Part shown: one piece after another, positions 1-9,756 of the stretch | Layout of the letters: each line of letters begins with the position of its first letter | Numbering within the stretch: the stretch's first letter is position 1 | DNA from: Caldilineaceae bacterium | GTDB lineage: Bacteria > Chloroflexota > Anaerolineae > Caldilineales > Caldilineaceae | Length of the DNA stretch: 64,000 bases | Assembly: GCA_019637695.1 (NCBI GenBank) | Contig: JAHBVG010000012.1 | Location: 41,300 to 105,299 of the forward strand | Reading direction: 5' to 3' | Program-made: the position numbers and the translations under genes | The notes under the pieces: generated by a model | The model's input: the letters and a program-made list of their open reading frames with translations, nothing else | Databases searched by the model: none | Told to the model about the DNA's origin: nothing

Positions 1-897
<897 letters not shown>

Positions 898-1147
898 TTA
901 TTCTATCACAGGAGAAGAGAGGGAACGAAAGCAGGGCGTAGCGTGTGGGGTGGGGGAGGCGAGGACTCTGCGATAGTGGCCCATGTCCATCACCGCGTCC
1001 ACTTCACCACGAAGCGTGGACCCATTGGCGCCGCCGTCCGTGACAACGAGATCCTTCGGGCGGATGGCAACGGTGGGGTCGCCCGCTTTGAGCCTCCCGG
1101 CGGCAGCCAAAGTGTTTGGTTACATTTTGCAGAGTCAGCATCGTCAT
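898..1147 (-). pseudogene. Gutted ABC transporter ATPase (N-terminus joined to TOBE domain)
   Basis: A good ribosome site (AGGGAGAA, six bases before ATG 1147) opens an ORF starting MTMLTLQNVTKHFG, the standard beginning of a sugar/spermidine/iron-type ABC ATPase. After about 15 codons the frame breaks. In the next frame, from about 1110, the sequence reads as the C-terminal TOBE region (TVAIRPKDLVV, LRGEVDAVMDMGHYRRVL). It stops at 898 without the usual tail. Walker A, Q-loop, signature and Walker B are all missing, so at least 200 codons are deleted. It cannot be functional. The identification rests on motif recognition of both ends. Confidence 0.72.
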
Positions 1148-1273
1148 TCCATTCTCCCTAGACAGCGAAGTCAGATCCAAATACGAATAGAGCCAATAGC
1201 ACCTATCCGGCTTTTTTGTTATACTGCGGGCAGGTTTAACGACATGGGATAGACTTATCAAGGATGAGGCAAT

Positions 1274-3214
1274 ATGGCTGATTTACCGGTAAATGTACTG
1301 CGCTATGGGCGCGAGGAAGCATTACCCGAGATCCGCACGTTGCACGCCGGCCCGATCTCACTGCGCTACACGGCTGACGGAGACCTGCGCAACATTCGCG
1401 TCGGGAATCAGGAGATCCTCAACCGGCTCTACGTGGCGGTGCGCGACCACAACTGGAATACCATCCCCGTAGAACTCTCCAAGGTGGAGATCGAGGACGA
1501 GGGCGACAGCTTCCGCATTTGCTACAACGCCGATCATCGCGAAGGCCCCATTGACTTCCACTGGCAGGGGACGATCACGGGTGGACGCGACGGCGCGATC
1601 CGCTTCGAGATGGACGGTGAAGCCCGTTCCACCTTTCTGCGCAACCGCATTGGTTTCTGTGTGCTGCACCCGGCTGCCCTCGCCGGCGCGCCCTGTACTG
1701 TGGAACATGTGGACGGCGCCACCGCCGACAGCCACTTCCCCCGCCGCATCTCGCCCGACCAACCCTTCTTCGACCTGCGCGCTATTACCCACCACGTGAC
1801 ACCCAGTGTTAGGGCCGAGGTGCGCATGGAAGGCGACACCTTCGAGATGGAGGATCAGCGCAACTGGACCGACGCTTCGTACAAGACCTACTGTACGCCG
1901 CTCGGTCTGCCCTTCCCCGTGGAGATAGCCGCAGGGACAAAGGTACACCAAGCGGTGACGCTAAAGTTGCACGGCGAAGCGCCTCAATCCTCGGCAATGC
2001 AGCGCGAACGGCTCACCTTTCAAATCCACCGGAGACAGGTCGGCGAGATCCCTCACCTGGGACTGAGCCTTTCTACGCAGGAAAGCGCGCTCAACCGCAA
2101 AGAGGTTGACCGGCTGCGCGCTCTGCACCTTTCCCATCTGCGCGTGGATCTCGACTTTGCTCGGCCCGATTGGGATGAAATGCTGCGTCGCGCCACCGAT
2201 GAGGCCGACGCCATCGGCTGCCGGTTGGAGATCGCCGTCCACCTTTCACAGCAGATGGAAGATGAATTGAAGCAGTTGCGCGCCATGATTGCCCAACTGC
2301 GCCCGCCTATCAGCCACTGGCTGATCTATCACAAAGATGAAAAGGGCGTCAACCCCGAATGCGTGACCCTCGCCCGCCAGCATCTGACCGACTATGATCG
2401 TATCAAATTCGGCGCAGGGACCAATGCCTATTTTACCGAACTCAACCGCTTCCGCCCACCAGCGGAAACGCTCGATCTCGTCTGCTACTCGGTCAACCCG
2501 CAGGTCCACGCCTTTGACAACCTCTCGCTCATGGAGACGCTGCCGATACAGGCGACCACCGTTGAAAGCGCCCGGTTGCTCGCTGCCGGGCGTCCCATCG
2601 TTGTTTCGCCGATTACGCTGCGTCCTCGATTTAATCCTAATGCGACAGGCGCGGAAGAGGAAGCCGCCGATCAACTGCCCAGCCAGGTGGACCCGCGGCA
2701 GATGTCGCTCTTCGGCGCAGCGTGGACGGTGGGGAGCCTGGCCGCCCTGGCGCAAAGCAGCGTGGATCGGGTCACCTATTATGAGACAGTAGGCTGGCGC
2801 GGCGTCATGGAGACAGAGACGGGATCGCCTCTACCCGACCAATTCCGCTCGATCCCCGGCGGCGTCTATCCGCTCTATCATGTCCTGGCGGATGTGGCGG
2901 GCTGCGCCGGCGCGCCGGTCCTCTTGGGCGAAGCGAGCGACAGCGAGAAAATCAGCGGTCTTGTCTTTGAGCGCGAAGGGGCGCTGCGCGTCCTCGTCGC
3001 CAACTTGACCAGCGAACCCCAGGATGTAACCATCCACCACGGAGGGGATGGGGTGCGCGTGCAGATGCTCAACGAACACTCTATCATCAGCGCCATGCGC
3101 GCGCCCGAAGCCTTCCGCAGTGAAGAGCGTCCGCCCATTCGTCCGGCCCATGGGCAAACCGCAGTGCGGCTGCTGCCCTATGCCGTTGTTCGACTGGATG
3201 TGGAGAAGAAATGA
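1274..3214 (+). CDS. D-apionate lactonase-like protein (ApnL family)
   Basis: A 646-residue protein that I match to the D-apionate lactonase family, which opens D-apionolactone in breakdown of the plant sugar D-apiose. Family-like signatures are GDLRNIRVGNQEILNR (about 36-51), AVRDHNWNTIP, RNRIGFCVLHP and the acidic DQRNWTDASYKTY near residue 200. A central TIM-barrel-like part (HLSHLRVDLDF) and a C-terminal beta region follow. No signal peptide is seen, so it should be cytosolic. AAGGATGAGG precedes the ATG. The stop overlaps the next gene by ATGA, showing an operon. Other apiose-pathway genes are not adjacent, so the true substrate may be another sugar-acid lactone. The match is from memory of the family. 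Confidence 0.6.
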   Translation: MADLPVNVLRYGREEALPEIRTLHAGPISLRYTADGDLRNIRVGNQEILNRLYVAVRDHNWNTIPVELSKVEIEDEGDSFRICYNADHREGPIDFHWQGTITGGRDGAIRFEMDGEARSTFLRNRIGFCVLHPAALAGAPCTVEHVDGATADSHFPRRISPDQPFFDLRAITHHVTPSVRAEVRMEGDTFEMEDQRNWTDASYKTYCTPLGLPFPVEIAAGTKVHQAVTLKLHGEAPQSSAMQRERLTFQIHRRQVGEIPHLGLSLSTQESALNRKEVDRLRALHLSHLRVDLDFARPDWDEMLRRATDEADAIGCRLEIAVHLSQQMEDELKQLRAMIAQLRPPISHWLIYHKDEKGVNPECVTLARQHLTDYDRIKFGAGTNAYFTELNRFRPPAETLDLVCYSVNPQVHAFDNLSLMETLPIQATTVESARLLAAGRPIVVSPITLRPRFNPNATGAEEEAADQLPSQVDPRQMSLFGAAWTVGSLAALAQSSVDRVTYYETVGWRGVMETETGSPLPDQFRSIPGGVYPLYHVLADVAGCAGAPVLLGEASDSEKISGLVFEREGALRVLVANLTSEPQDVTIHHGGDGVRVQMLNEHSIISAMRAPEAFRSEERPPIRPAHGQTAVRLLPYAVVRLDVEKK

Positions 3215-4059
3215 CCCTTCCGCTCAAAAGTCTGGTCCAGATCGTCGCCGAACGTCCCTACCCCGACTATGCCGATTGGTGGCGGATGGGTGAGACTTTT
3301 CTGCGCTGCATGTCCGATGCTATCGTCACCCAATGGCGGACGATCCACCAGAATCCGCAGCCGCTGGAGATTGTGGAGCAGCACGTTGTGGATTATCTGC
3401 ACACTGTTTATGGACGCTCTATGCGCGCTGGCCTTGTGACTGACTTTGCCACAGTGCAAAACCTGACGTCCATCCAATCGGGAGAGTTCGACGCCATTTC
3501 GTATGGTTTCTATCGCGCCGCCTTCGAGTGGATCGACAGCCATCTCGCCGCGGTGGGACCATCCCCAGCCGAGGAGCGCCGCGCCTTTACCGAACAAGTG
3601 GGCGCGCATTTCTACCGTCAACTGCACGATCGTTTAGGGCTGACGTTGCCGCAGGGCCTGGACAGTGAGGAGGATTTCGCTGAATTGCAGCGGATGTTGG
3701 CAAAAGTGGGCGATTTCCTCGTGGAAGAAGGCTATCTGCGCGATCACTTTGCCTTCCGCTTTGATGTGGAGACGATCCACCAAGGGCGGCAGATTTCGCA
3801 AAAGCGCAAAGAGGCGTTGGCGGATCTGGCGCAGCATGGGCTGATCTACGCGCTCTACGAGATGGGCTATCCGGCGATCCTGCCGTCGGCGACCTATCTC
3901 TACCACACTCTGGGCGAAGCGCAGCACCATTCTTCGCGCACCATCCAGGAACTCTTCTTGCGCCTGGGGTATAACGCCGCCGAAACCGACGACTTCGATC
4001 CCACGGGCTTTCCTTCGGATCGAGTCGTCGAACTATGGGAGATCCGCCCGTTGGGGTGA
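3211..4059 (+). CDS. Conserved protein of unknown function, coupled to the lactonase gene
   Basis: A 282-residue soluble protein that I do not recognise. It is rich in aromatic residues and predicted helices, for example PDYADWWRMGETF near residue 18 and HTLGEAQHHSSRTIQELF near 230. It has no signal peptide, membrane segment or known nucleotide- or metal-binding motif. The ATG overlaps the stop of the lactonase-like gene (ATGA), so translation is coupled and it probably serves the same pathway or is a partner protein. A strong hairpin follows 5 bases after the stop, making this the last gene of a two-gene transcript. Confidence 0.75.
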   Translation: MTLPLKSLVQIVAERPYPDYADWWRMGETFLRCMSDAIVTQWRTIHQNPQPLEIVEQHVVDYLHTVYGRSMRAGLVTDFATVQNLTSIQSGEFDAISYGFYRAAFEWIDSHLAAVGPSPAEERRAFTEQVGAHFYRQLHDRLGLTLPQGLDSEEDFAELQRMLAKVGDFLVEEGYLRDHFAFRFDVETIHQGRQISQKRKEALADLAQHGLIYALYEMGYPAILPSATYLYHTLGEAQHHSSRTIQELFLRLGYNAAETDDFDPTGFPSDRVVELWEIRPLG

Positions 4060-4063
4060 TCGA

Positions 4064-4100
4064 AAAGAGCCGCCAGGTTTCAGAAACCTGGCGGCTCTTT
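4064..4100 (+). terminator. Perfect 17-bp hairpin after the lactonase operon
   Basis: Left arm 4064-4080, 3-base loop, right arm 4084-4100, followed by GTTTGTTC. It lies between convergent genes, so it could end transcription from both sides. Its core CCAGGTTTC/GAAACCTGG recurs at 28366-28386 and, degenerate, at 33525-33543, so this is also a repeat family. Confidence 0.75.
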
Positions 4101-4141
4101 GTTTGTTCGCATCAGTGTTTACAAATTTTGCCAGGTTAGGG

Positions 4142-4933
4142 CTACTGCAAGGCGTCGAGCATACCGCCGTCCACCTGGACAACAGCGCCGTTGACATAGC
4201 TGGCCGCCTCTGAAGCAAGGAAGACGACCATGTTGGCGAACTCCTGCGGATCGCCCAATCGCCCGGCGGGGATGGTCGCCAGCGACTCTTTGCGCACCTG
4301 CTCAATGCTCTTGCCCGTGCGCGCCGCCGTCGCCTGATCCAACTCTTCAATGCGCTCGGTGGAAATACGCCCCGGCGCTACCACATTGACGTTGATCCCC
4401 TTGGGCGTTACCTCTTTGACCAGCGTGCGCACTGTCCCCAACACAGCGGTGCGCATGGCATTGGAAAGCACCAACGTGGGGATCGGCTGCTTGATCGAAA
4501 TAGCGGTGATGGCGATGATCCGCCCCCAGCCGTTTGTCTCCATTGATGGCCGCACAGCTTGCACCAGCCAGACAAAGCTCATTAAGTTCTGATCGAAGGC
4601 TTTGTACCACTGTTCGCTCTTCACCGCGCCAAAATTGCCGGGCGGCGGCCCACCCGCGTTGTGGACGGCAATATCGACGCCGCCAAATTCCTCGATACAG
4701 CGCTGTACAGGCAACCGGACGCCCTCTTCGCTGCTGACATCGGCGGCGACGGCCACCACGCGTGCGCCGGTCTCCTCGCGGATGCGGGCAGCCGCTGCGT
4801 CCACATGATCCTGGCTGCGGCTGGTGATCACCAGATCGCAGCCTTCGCGGGCCAGGCCCAGGGCGCAGGCATAGCCCAGTCCGCGGCTGGATGCCAGCAC
4901 CACAGCGCGTTTCCCCTTCAATCCCAATTCCAT
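4142..4933 (-). CDS. Atypical short-chain dehydrogenase/reductase lacking YxxxK
   Basis: A 263-residue SDR-fold protein, last gene of the minus-strand transport/aldolase unit. Cofactor-side elements are recognisable but altered: ASSRGLG (14-20) in place of TGxxxGxG, ADVSS, and HNAGG (91-95) for NNAG. The catalytic stretch reads AISIKQPIPTLVLSNAMR (144-161), so the Tyr and Lys of YxxxK are replaced by Ser157 and Arg161. The C-terminus keeps the usual GAVVQVDGG. This matches a known SDR subgroup, annotated as 3-oxoacyl-ACP-reductase-like, that lacks the canonical tetrad. It may bind NAD(P) with a different chemistry, or have a non-redox role in sugar-acid catabolism. Function is inferred from its neighbours. 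Confidence 0.82.
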   Translation of the reverse strand: MELGLKGKRAVVLASSRGLGYACALGLAREGCDLVITSRSQDHVDAAAARIREETGARVVAVAADVSSEEGVRLPVQRCIEEFGGVDIAVHNAGGPPPGNFGAVKSEQWYKAFDQNLMSFVWLVQAVRPSMETNGWGRIIAITAISIKQPIPTLVLSNAMRTAVLGTVRTLVKEVTPKGINVNVVAPGRISTERIEELDQATAARTGKSIEQVRKESLATIPAGRLGDPQEFANMVVFLASEAASYVNGAVVQVDGGMLDALQ

Positions 4934-4988
4934 CAGGCAACCTCCTATCGATGATTGTGATGATTGTAAAAAGCTTGAGCAACCGATT

Positions 4989-5039
4989 AGCCGTGAAACG
5001 TGATGCGTGAGGTGCCATCACGTTTCACGTTTCACGGCT
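4989..5039. repeat. Intergenic palindrome made of GTGAAACGTGA words
   Basis: A 15-bp perfect arm pair (4989-5003 and 5025-5039) encloses further partly complementary sequence. A related hairpin with the same words lies at 40190-40240. It sits between the SDR and DHDPS-family genes. Confidence 0.7.
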
Positions 5040-5045
5040 GAAATC

Positions 5046-5945
5046 CTAAACCAACGCAAGTCTCGTCAGCAGATCGTCGAGATCGGCCATTGTCTCTTCG
5101 TCCACGGGCATATAGGGCTTGCGCGGCGCTGGCGAAGAAAGGACGCCGCGACGGTAGTAGATCTCCTTGCGTAGCGCCAGATTGATGCCCTTTTGATTCT
5201 CAAAGCGGATCAGCGGGCAGTAGCGGTAAAAAACTTCGGTGGCGCCGTCTACATCGCCCGCAACCCATTTGCGGTGGATCTCCACCAAAATTTCGGGGAA
5301 GGCGAAACCGGTCATTGTGCCGTCGGCGCCGTGGCGCAGTTCCTCCAAAAACATCATGCCACCCAACCCGCCAAAGATGATCATCGATGGGCAGGCTTTG
5401 CGTACCTGGCTCACCTTGGTCGGGGATGGTTCATCTTCCAGTTTGAGGAAGTTGCAGATCGGCGCTTCTTCGGCGATGCGGGCGATGGTCTCCACGTGCA
5501 TGGTGACGCCGGTGCTGGTGGGGTGATCCTGCACGACGATGGGAATGGTGAGGGCGTCAGCCAGGGTGAGGTAGTGGCGACGGATGACCTCTTGATCCGC
5601 TTTCATGGGTTTGGGCGGCGCTACCATGACGGCATCAGCGCCGAGTTCTTGGGCGCGCTTGCTGCGGATCAGACATCCTTCGGTGGAATCGTCGTGGCTC
5701 GTCCCCACGCAGATTGAGATGCGTCCATCGTTGGCCTCCAGTACACCTTCGATGATAGAGTCCCGTTCCTCTTCGAGGACTTTGCTTGTCTCACCCAGCA
5801 CGCCGAGGATGGTCATACCGTTGACGCCCTTATCCACGTTGAAATCGACCAGCGGCTTTAGACTTGCCAGATCCAGCGCGCCGTCGGCATAGAAGGGGGT
5901 GGGTGTAATGTTGTATATACCGGTCACATAACTGTAATCGGCCAT
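5046..5945 (-). CDS. Dihydrodipicolinate synthase-family aldolase/lyase
   Basis: A 299-residue TIM-barrel class I aldolase of the DHDPS/N-acetylneuraminate lyase family. The Schiff-base lysine is kept (FLKLE, Lys168), and GVLGETS (48-54) stands where DHDPS has GTTGE. The catalytic Tyr of true DHDPS (YNxP) is replaced: the segment reads VVQDHPTS (137-144). It is therefore unlikely to be the lysine-biosynthesis enzyme. It more likely cleaves or dehydrates a 2-keto-3-deoxy sugar acid. It lies between an HpaI-type aldolase and an SDR downstream of an ABC importer, which fits catabolism of an imported sugar derivative. The ATG at 5945 follows GGAGGCGCTC, a plausible ribosome site. Confidence 0.85.
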   Translation of the reverse strand: MADYSYVTGIYNITPTPFYADGALDLASLKPLVDFNVDKGVNGMTILGVLGETSKVLEEERDSIIEGVLEANDGRISICVGTSHDDSTEGCLIRSKRAQELGADAVMVAPPKPMKADQEVIRRHYLTLADALTIPIVVQDHPTSTGVTMHVETIARIAEEAPICNFLKLEDEPSPTKVSQVRKACPSMIIFGGLGGMMFLEELRHGADGTMTGFAFPEILVEIHRKWVAGDVDGATEVFYRYCPLIRFENQKGINLALRKEIYYRRGVLSSPAPRKPYMPVDEETMADLDDLLTRLALV

Positions 5946-6471
5946 GAGCGCCTCCTTGGTGATGGAATTTTCTTGTCGCCCTATTATCCACCAATTCCAC
6001 AGATGGCGCAGCTTTGATCACGGCTGGCTGCATCGGAGTCAGCACCCTTACGAATCATCAACCCATTCTGAATATACCCTTTTCGTTTACATAGAACGCA
6101 GACATGGGCCAGGCCGTCTGATTTTGTCCTGGCCCCATAGTATAGAGTTCCAAGTGTAAGGCTAATAGATATCCTTACGATTCTTAAGTTTATAGATTTA
6201 AAATTTTAGGAGTTGCCAGCAGGGGTTGCAGTGATGCTGAAGGGCGCTACTCAATTTGAGGTGTCTTGTTGCTGTCAGTCAGGGTTAGAGATTTTCACAT
6301 ATAGAGAGAACTTAACGCAGAGACGCGGAGAAGCAGAGACGCAGAGATGAAGTGAGGGACTTAGACCAGCGACTAAATAGGTCATAGATTTACCAGATAT
6401 TGGATATTGGATATCAGAGATGTCGTACACAAGGACTAATCTCCAACATCCAATATCCAATATCCAGTAGG
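5946..6471. other. Intergenic region with repeats, no gene seen
   Basis: This 526-base stretch holds no convincing gene. It contains a 30-bp sequence at 6051-6080 that recurs at 40114-40143 with one mismatch. It also has a tandem array of ACGCAGAGA/ACGCGGAG words (about 6309-6350), and a palindrome of GATATTGGATATTGGA (6396-6411) with its complement at 6449-6464, next to the stop of the aldolase gene. The 6150-6260 part is AT-rich compared with the flanks. Confidence 0.6.
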
Positions 6472-7236
6472 TTATCCGCTGAAGGCGCGGAGGGTCTTGA
6501 GACCGGCAGCCGCGCCGCCGAGGATCATGCCGGCGTCGCCACCCGCCGTGAGATAGCGGAAGCCCTGCTCGGCGCGGCGCACGGCGTCTTCCGGCGAGCC
6601 GCAGGCAATGCCAGGGGCCTTCCCGGTATTGCGGCAGGCTTGCAGCACCTTCTCCAGGGCGCGAGCGTGTTCCTCGCGGCTGTTCATCTCGCTGGGGTGG
6701 AAGCCCAGTGAAAGCGAAAGATCGGCGGGGCCCACCCAGCAGCCGTCCACGCCGGGCGTAGCCATGATCGCCTCTGCGTTCTCAACAGCCTCTGCGGTTT
6801 CGATCTGCACGGCCAGGAAGATCTCATCGTTGATCCAATCCGAATAGTCGTCGCCGTAGGCGCGGGCGCGTCCCCATCCCCACGAACGGGTCCCTGTGGG
6901 GGGGAAGCGGCAGGCGTCGGCGGCGGCCTTGGCGTCGGCGGCGGTGTTGACCATGGGCACGACAATGCCCATCATGCCTTCGTCGAGCAGCCGCCCGATC
7001 ATTGTGTAATCGTTGCGCGCCACGCGCGCCATGGGGATGGCAGACCCTGCCAGCGTCGCCACCAGCGCGGCGATGGTGGAATCGGGTCCCCACGAGCCGT
7101 GCTGATTGTCGATGAGCAAAAAGTCGATGCCGCAGCTGCTCAAAAGTTCGGCGATCAGCGGCGATCCCAGGCCCAGGGCATAGCCGAACGCGGGTTTGCC
7201 CTCCAATAACATCTGCTTGGCGGTGTTGCTCTTCAT
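6472..7236 (-). CDS. HpcH/HpaI-type 2-keto-3-deoxy-acid aldolase
   Basis: A 254-residue metal-dependent class II aldolase of the HpcH/HpaI family, which splits 2-keto-3-deoxy acids into pyruvate and an aldehyde. Catalytic and metal residues are visible in order: His46 (DNQHGSWG), Arg71 (MARVARND), the substrate loop FPPTGTRSWGWGRA (111-124), the metal ligand Glu146 (AVQIETAEA) and Asp172 (VGPADLS). Length is normal for the family. ATTATCTCCTT on the plus strand just upstream reads as AAGGAGAT on the coding strand, a good ribosome site. Its position between the importer ATPase and a second aldolase-fold gene supports catabolism of an imported sugar acid. The exact substrate cannot be read from sequence. 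Confidence 0.88.
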   Translation of the reverse strand: MKSNTAKQMLLEGKPAFGYALGLGSPLIAELLSSCGIDFLLIDNQHGSWGPDSTIAALVATLAGSAIPMARVARNDYTMIGRLLDEGMMGIVVPMVNTAADAKAAADACRFPPTGTRSWGWGRARAYGDDYSDWINDEIFLAVQIETAEAVENAEAIMATPGVDGCWVGPADLSLSLGFHPSEMNSREEHARALEKVLQACRNTGKAPGIACGSPEDAVRRAEQGFRYLTAGGDAGMILGGAAAGLKTLRAFSG

Positions 7237-7257
7237 GGAATTATCTCCTTGTGTGAT

Positions 7258-7377
7258 GGGGGATGGGGGATGGGGGATCGGGTAGAGCTTCTAAAATCTC
7301 TGAATCGCCCAATCGCTGTTAGCGAGAGATTAGGCGATTGGGGATTCTTCACCCAATCCCCAGTCCCCGATCCCTAA
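7258..7377. repeat. Intergenic palindrome of GATGGGGGAT/ATCCCC words
   Basis: A G-rich tandem arm (GGGGATGGGGGATGGGGGAT) begins at 7258, and C-rich arms end at 7377. A nested hairpin lies in between (AATCGCCCAATCGC against GCGATTGGGG-type sequence, about 7307-7345). It abuts the stop of the ABC ATPase gene. Confidence 0.6.
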
Positions 7378-8420
7378 TTCAAAACTGATGGCCCATCCTG
7401 AATACCTTCGAGTTGAACCTCATGCGCTCGATGGCAGCGGGCCCAGTGGCCGGGTTCAACTTCGTTCAGGAGGGGTTCCTGGCTGCGGCAGATCTCGATG
7501 ACGTAGCGGCAGCGCGGATGAAAGTAACAGCCAGGCGGCGGCTGCGCAGGATCGGCGACCTCTCCTTCGAGGATCAGCCGCTGCGAGCGCAGTCGCGGAT
7601 CCGGCTTGGGCACGGCGGAGAGCAGCGCCTCGGTGTAGGGATGTTTGGGACGGGTGAAGAGCGCTTCGGTCTCGGCCACTTCGACGATCTTGCCCACGTA
7701 CATCACCGCCACCCGGTCGCTGACATGTTTGACAACGCTCAGATCATGGGCGACGAAAAGATACGACAGGCCCAACCGATCCTGAAGATCGAGGAGCAGA
7801 TTGACGATCTGCGCCTGTACCGAGACATCCAGCGCAGAGACCGGTTCATCGGCCACGATCAGGCTGGGGTTGAGGGCCAGGGCGCGGGCAATGCCGATGC
7901 GCTGACGCTGTCCACCGCTGAAGGCATGGGGATAGCGGCCCATGAAGGCGGAGGGCAGCCCCACCAACTTGAGCAGTTCGGCCACCCGATCTTGGCGTTC
8001 TTTGGCGCTTTTGACGCCGTTGATCAACATTGGTTCGCCGATAATGTCCGCCAGCGTCATGCGTGGGTTGAGCGATGAGTAGGGATCTTGAAAGATCATC
8101 TGCATGTGGGGGCGCAGTGGACGCAGATCCCCTTTGGGCAAGGCTGCCACGTTGACCCTTTGCCCGTTCTCGCGGCGAAAGAGTACCTCGCCTGATGTGG
8201 GCTGCACTGCGCGCAGGATGCAGCGCGCAGTGGTCGTCTTGCCGCAGCCGCTCTCCCCTACCAGCGAGAGCGTTTCGCCCTTGCGGATGTGGAAGCTCAC
8301 ATCGTCCACAGCGCGCACCTGCCCCACCACCCGACGCAGCAATCCTTTGCGGATGGGGAAGTATTTTTTGAGGCTCTTCACTTCGAGAATCAGATCACTA
8401 CTCGGTTCGGCTACTGTCAC
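7374..8420 (-). CDS. Oligopeptide/dipeptide-type ABC transporter ATPase, OppF/DppF type
   Basis: A 348-residue ATPase that powers an importer of the peptide/nickel/oligosaccharide family. Walker A is GESGCGKTT (about 53-61), the Q-loop region [13 protein letters not shown], signature [15 protein letters not shown] and Walker [13 protein letters not shown], followed by the H-loop FVAHDLSVV. The C-terminal oligopeptide-type Cys segment [15 protein letters not shown] (about 300-314) is typical of the OppD/F group. It pairs with the OppD-type ATPase upstream, separated by a 300-base gap into which a MITE-like element has inserted. It is probably in the same transcript as the permeases, although the insert could reduce read-through. 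Confidence 0.93.
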   Translation of the reverse strand: MTVAEPSSDLILEVKSLKKYFPIRKGLLRRVVGQVRAVDDVSFHIRKGETLSLVGESGCGKTTTARCILRAVQPTSGEVLFRRENGQRVNVAALPKGDLRPLRPHMQMIFQDPYSSLNPRMTLADIIGEPMLINGVKSAKERQDRVAELLKLVGLPSAFMGRYPHAFSGGQRQRIGIARALALNPSLIVADEPVSALDVSVQAQIVNLLLDLQDRLGLSYLFVAHDLSVVKHVSDRVAVMYVGKIVEVAETEALFTRPKHPYTEALLSAVPKPDPRLRSQRLILEGEVADPAQPPPGCYFHPRCRYVIEICRSQEPLLNEVEPGHWARCHRAHEVQLEGIQDGPSVLN

Positions 8421-8720
8421 AGTGCGTCTCTTTCAAATGCGAGTTGCGAGGGGCGAATTGCGTAGTGCGTGAACACTTGCTACTCAATGTCATTAAGTGC
8501 GGAGTTAGCACCCCCAGGTGCGGGTCTACAGGAGAACAGCCGCCTGGCGTGCTGACTCCACAGGGTTTCGAGCATTGCATTCCTTAACTTAATGACTTGC
8601 TACTTGCTCCCTGCCACCACTTTTGCACTTTGCCTTTTGCCTTCTCTGTCTCTTTCTGGACTGCTAAGAAACTGCTCAGTTTCTTTCTGTCCGAAGCATC
8701 CCCTTGGGATGCTGAAGCTA
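8421..8720. other. Gap between the two ABC ATPase genes
   Basis: A 300-base non-coding stretch inside the ABC operon. It holds the MITE-like element at 8487-8597. It also has words GCGTAGTGCGTGAAC (about 8460), AACTGCTCAGTTT- and CATCCCCTTGGGATG-type small hairpins (8665-8715), and CTAACGGCTAACGGCT next to the downstream gene. No ORF with a start and ribosome site was found. Confidence 0.6.
8487..8597. mobile_element. MITE-like element, copy 1
   Basis: A non-coding element of about 110 bp, bounded by ATGTCATTAAG (8487-8497) and the near-inverse CTTAATGAC (8588-8596). An inner inverted pair is GGAGTTAGCA/TGCTGACTCC. It is nearly identical to 36976-37092, apart from five missing bases (CTAAG) near the left end and one substitution in the inner arm. 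No ORF. It sits between two genes that normally abut in ABC operons, which supports insertion. Confidence 0.75.
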
Positions 8721-9755
8721 CTACTTGCTAACGGCTAACGGCTCCTCTGGTGTCTGGTAGAGGAAACAACTCACCCACTGCCCTTTAGCTACCGGCAGCA
8801 GCCTGGGCTGGAAGGCGTCGCAGGTCCCCGCCATGAAATCGGTGCAGCGTGGGTGGAAGGGACATCCCTGTGGTCGCGCGTAGGGATGGGGAATCGAGCC
8901 GCTGATGGTAGAGAGCTTGGTGCGCGGCGCGGCCAGAATGCTGGGGATCGAGCGCAGCAGCGACCGTGTGTACGGGTGCTGGGGTGCATGGAAGATCTGA
9001 TCCACGGGTCCCTTCTCCACCACCTGGCCCAGATACATCACCGCCACATCGTCGGCCATCTCGGCGATCACGCCCATGTCATGGGTAATGAGGATAATCG
9101 CCAGATCGCGTTCCTCTTGCAACTGACGCAGCAGATCGAGGATCTGCGCCTGTGTGGTCACGTCCAACGCCGTGGTCGGCTCATCTGCGATCAAAATGCG
9201 CGGATCGCTGGAAAGGGCCAGGGCGATCATCACCCGCTGGCGCAGCCCCCCGCTCAGTTGGAACGAATACTCGTCGATCCGCCGCTCTGGCCTGGGGATG
9301 CCGACCATGCGCAACTGTTCGATGGCCTCCTGGCGGGCCTGGCGCGCGCTCAACCCTTTGTGCAGCCGGATCGACTCGATGATCTGGTTGCCCACAGTGT
9401 AATGAGGGCTGAGCGAGGTCATTGGCTCCTGAAAGATCAGTGCGATCTCGCCGCCGCGGATCGAGCGCATCTCACGCCCGTCCTCGTCCAACTGGGTTAG
9501 GTCGATGGCGTCGCTGTGGCCGTTGCCGCGGTCGCGGTGCAACCAGACTTCCCCGGCGACGACGCGGCCGGGACGTTCCACAATGCGCAGGATCGAGCGC
9601 GCCGTCACGCTCTTGCCGCAGCCACTTTCGCCCACAATGCCCAGCGTGCGCCCGGCGTAGATGTCAAAACTGGCCCCATCCACCGCCTGCACAACGCCTT
9701 CGTCCTGGTAAAAGTAGGTTTTGAGATCTTTGACGGAAAGGATTGGTGAAGTCAT
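8721..9755 (-). CDS. Oligopeptide/dipeptide-type ABC transporter ATPase, OppD/DppD type
   Basis: A 344-residue partner ATPase of the importer. Walker A GESGCGKSVTAR (about 38-49), Q-loop LIFQEPMTSLSPH, signature QLSGGLRQRVMIALAL, Walker B ILIADEPTTALD, H-loop LITHDMGVI, and the C-terminal oligopeptide-type Cys segment GCPFHPRCTDFMAGTC. The ATG at 9755 has no clear Shine-Dalgarno; its upstream sequence is instead the arm of an inverted repeat that ends the four-helix-bundle cassette. That suggests the original leader was displaced when the cassette arrived. Together with the OppF-type protein it forms the heterodimeric motor at the inner face of the membrane. Confidence 0.93.
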   Translation of the reverse strand: MTSPILSVKDLKTYFYQDEGVVQAVDGASFDIYAGRTLGIVGESGCGKSVTARSILRIVERPGRVVAGEVWLHRDRGNGHSDAIDLTQLDEDGREMRSIRGGEIALIFQEPMTSLSPHYTVGNQIIESIRLHKGLSARQARQEAIEQLRMVGIPRPERRIDEYSFQLSGGLRQRVMIALALSSDPRILIADEPTTALDVTTQAQILDLLRQLQEERDLAIILITHDMGVIAEMADDVAVMYLGQVVEKGPVDQIFHAPQHPYTRSLLRSIPSILAAPRTKLSTISGSIPHPYARPQGCPFHPRCTDFMAGTCDAFQPRLLPVAKGQWVSCFLYQTPEEPLAVSK

Positions 9756-9756
9756 T

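Noticed and set aside
4064..4100. A transposon terminal repeat
   Set aside because: The hairpin is in a standard terminator position, has no coding sequence between its arms, and the core recurs as a hairpin elsewhere.
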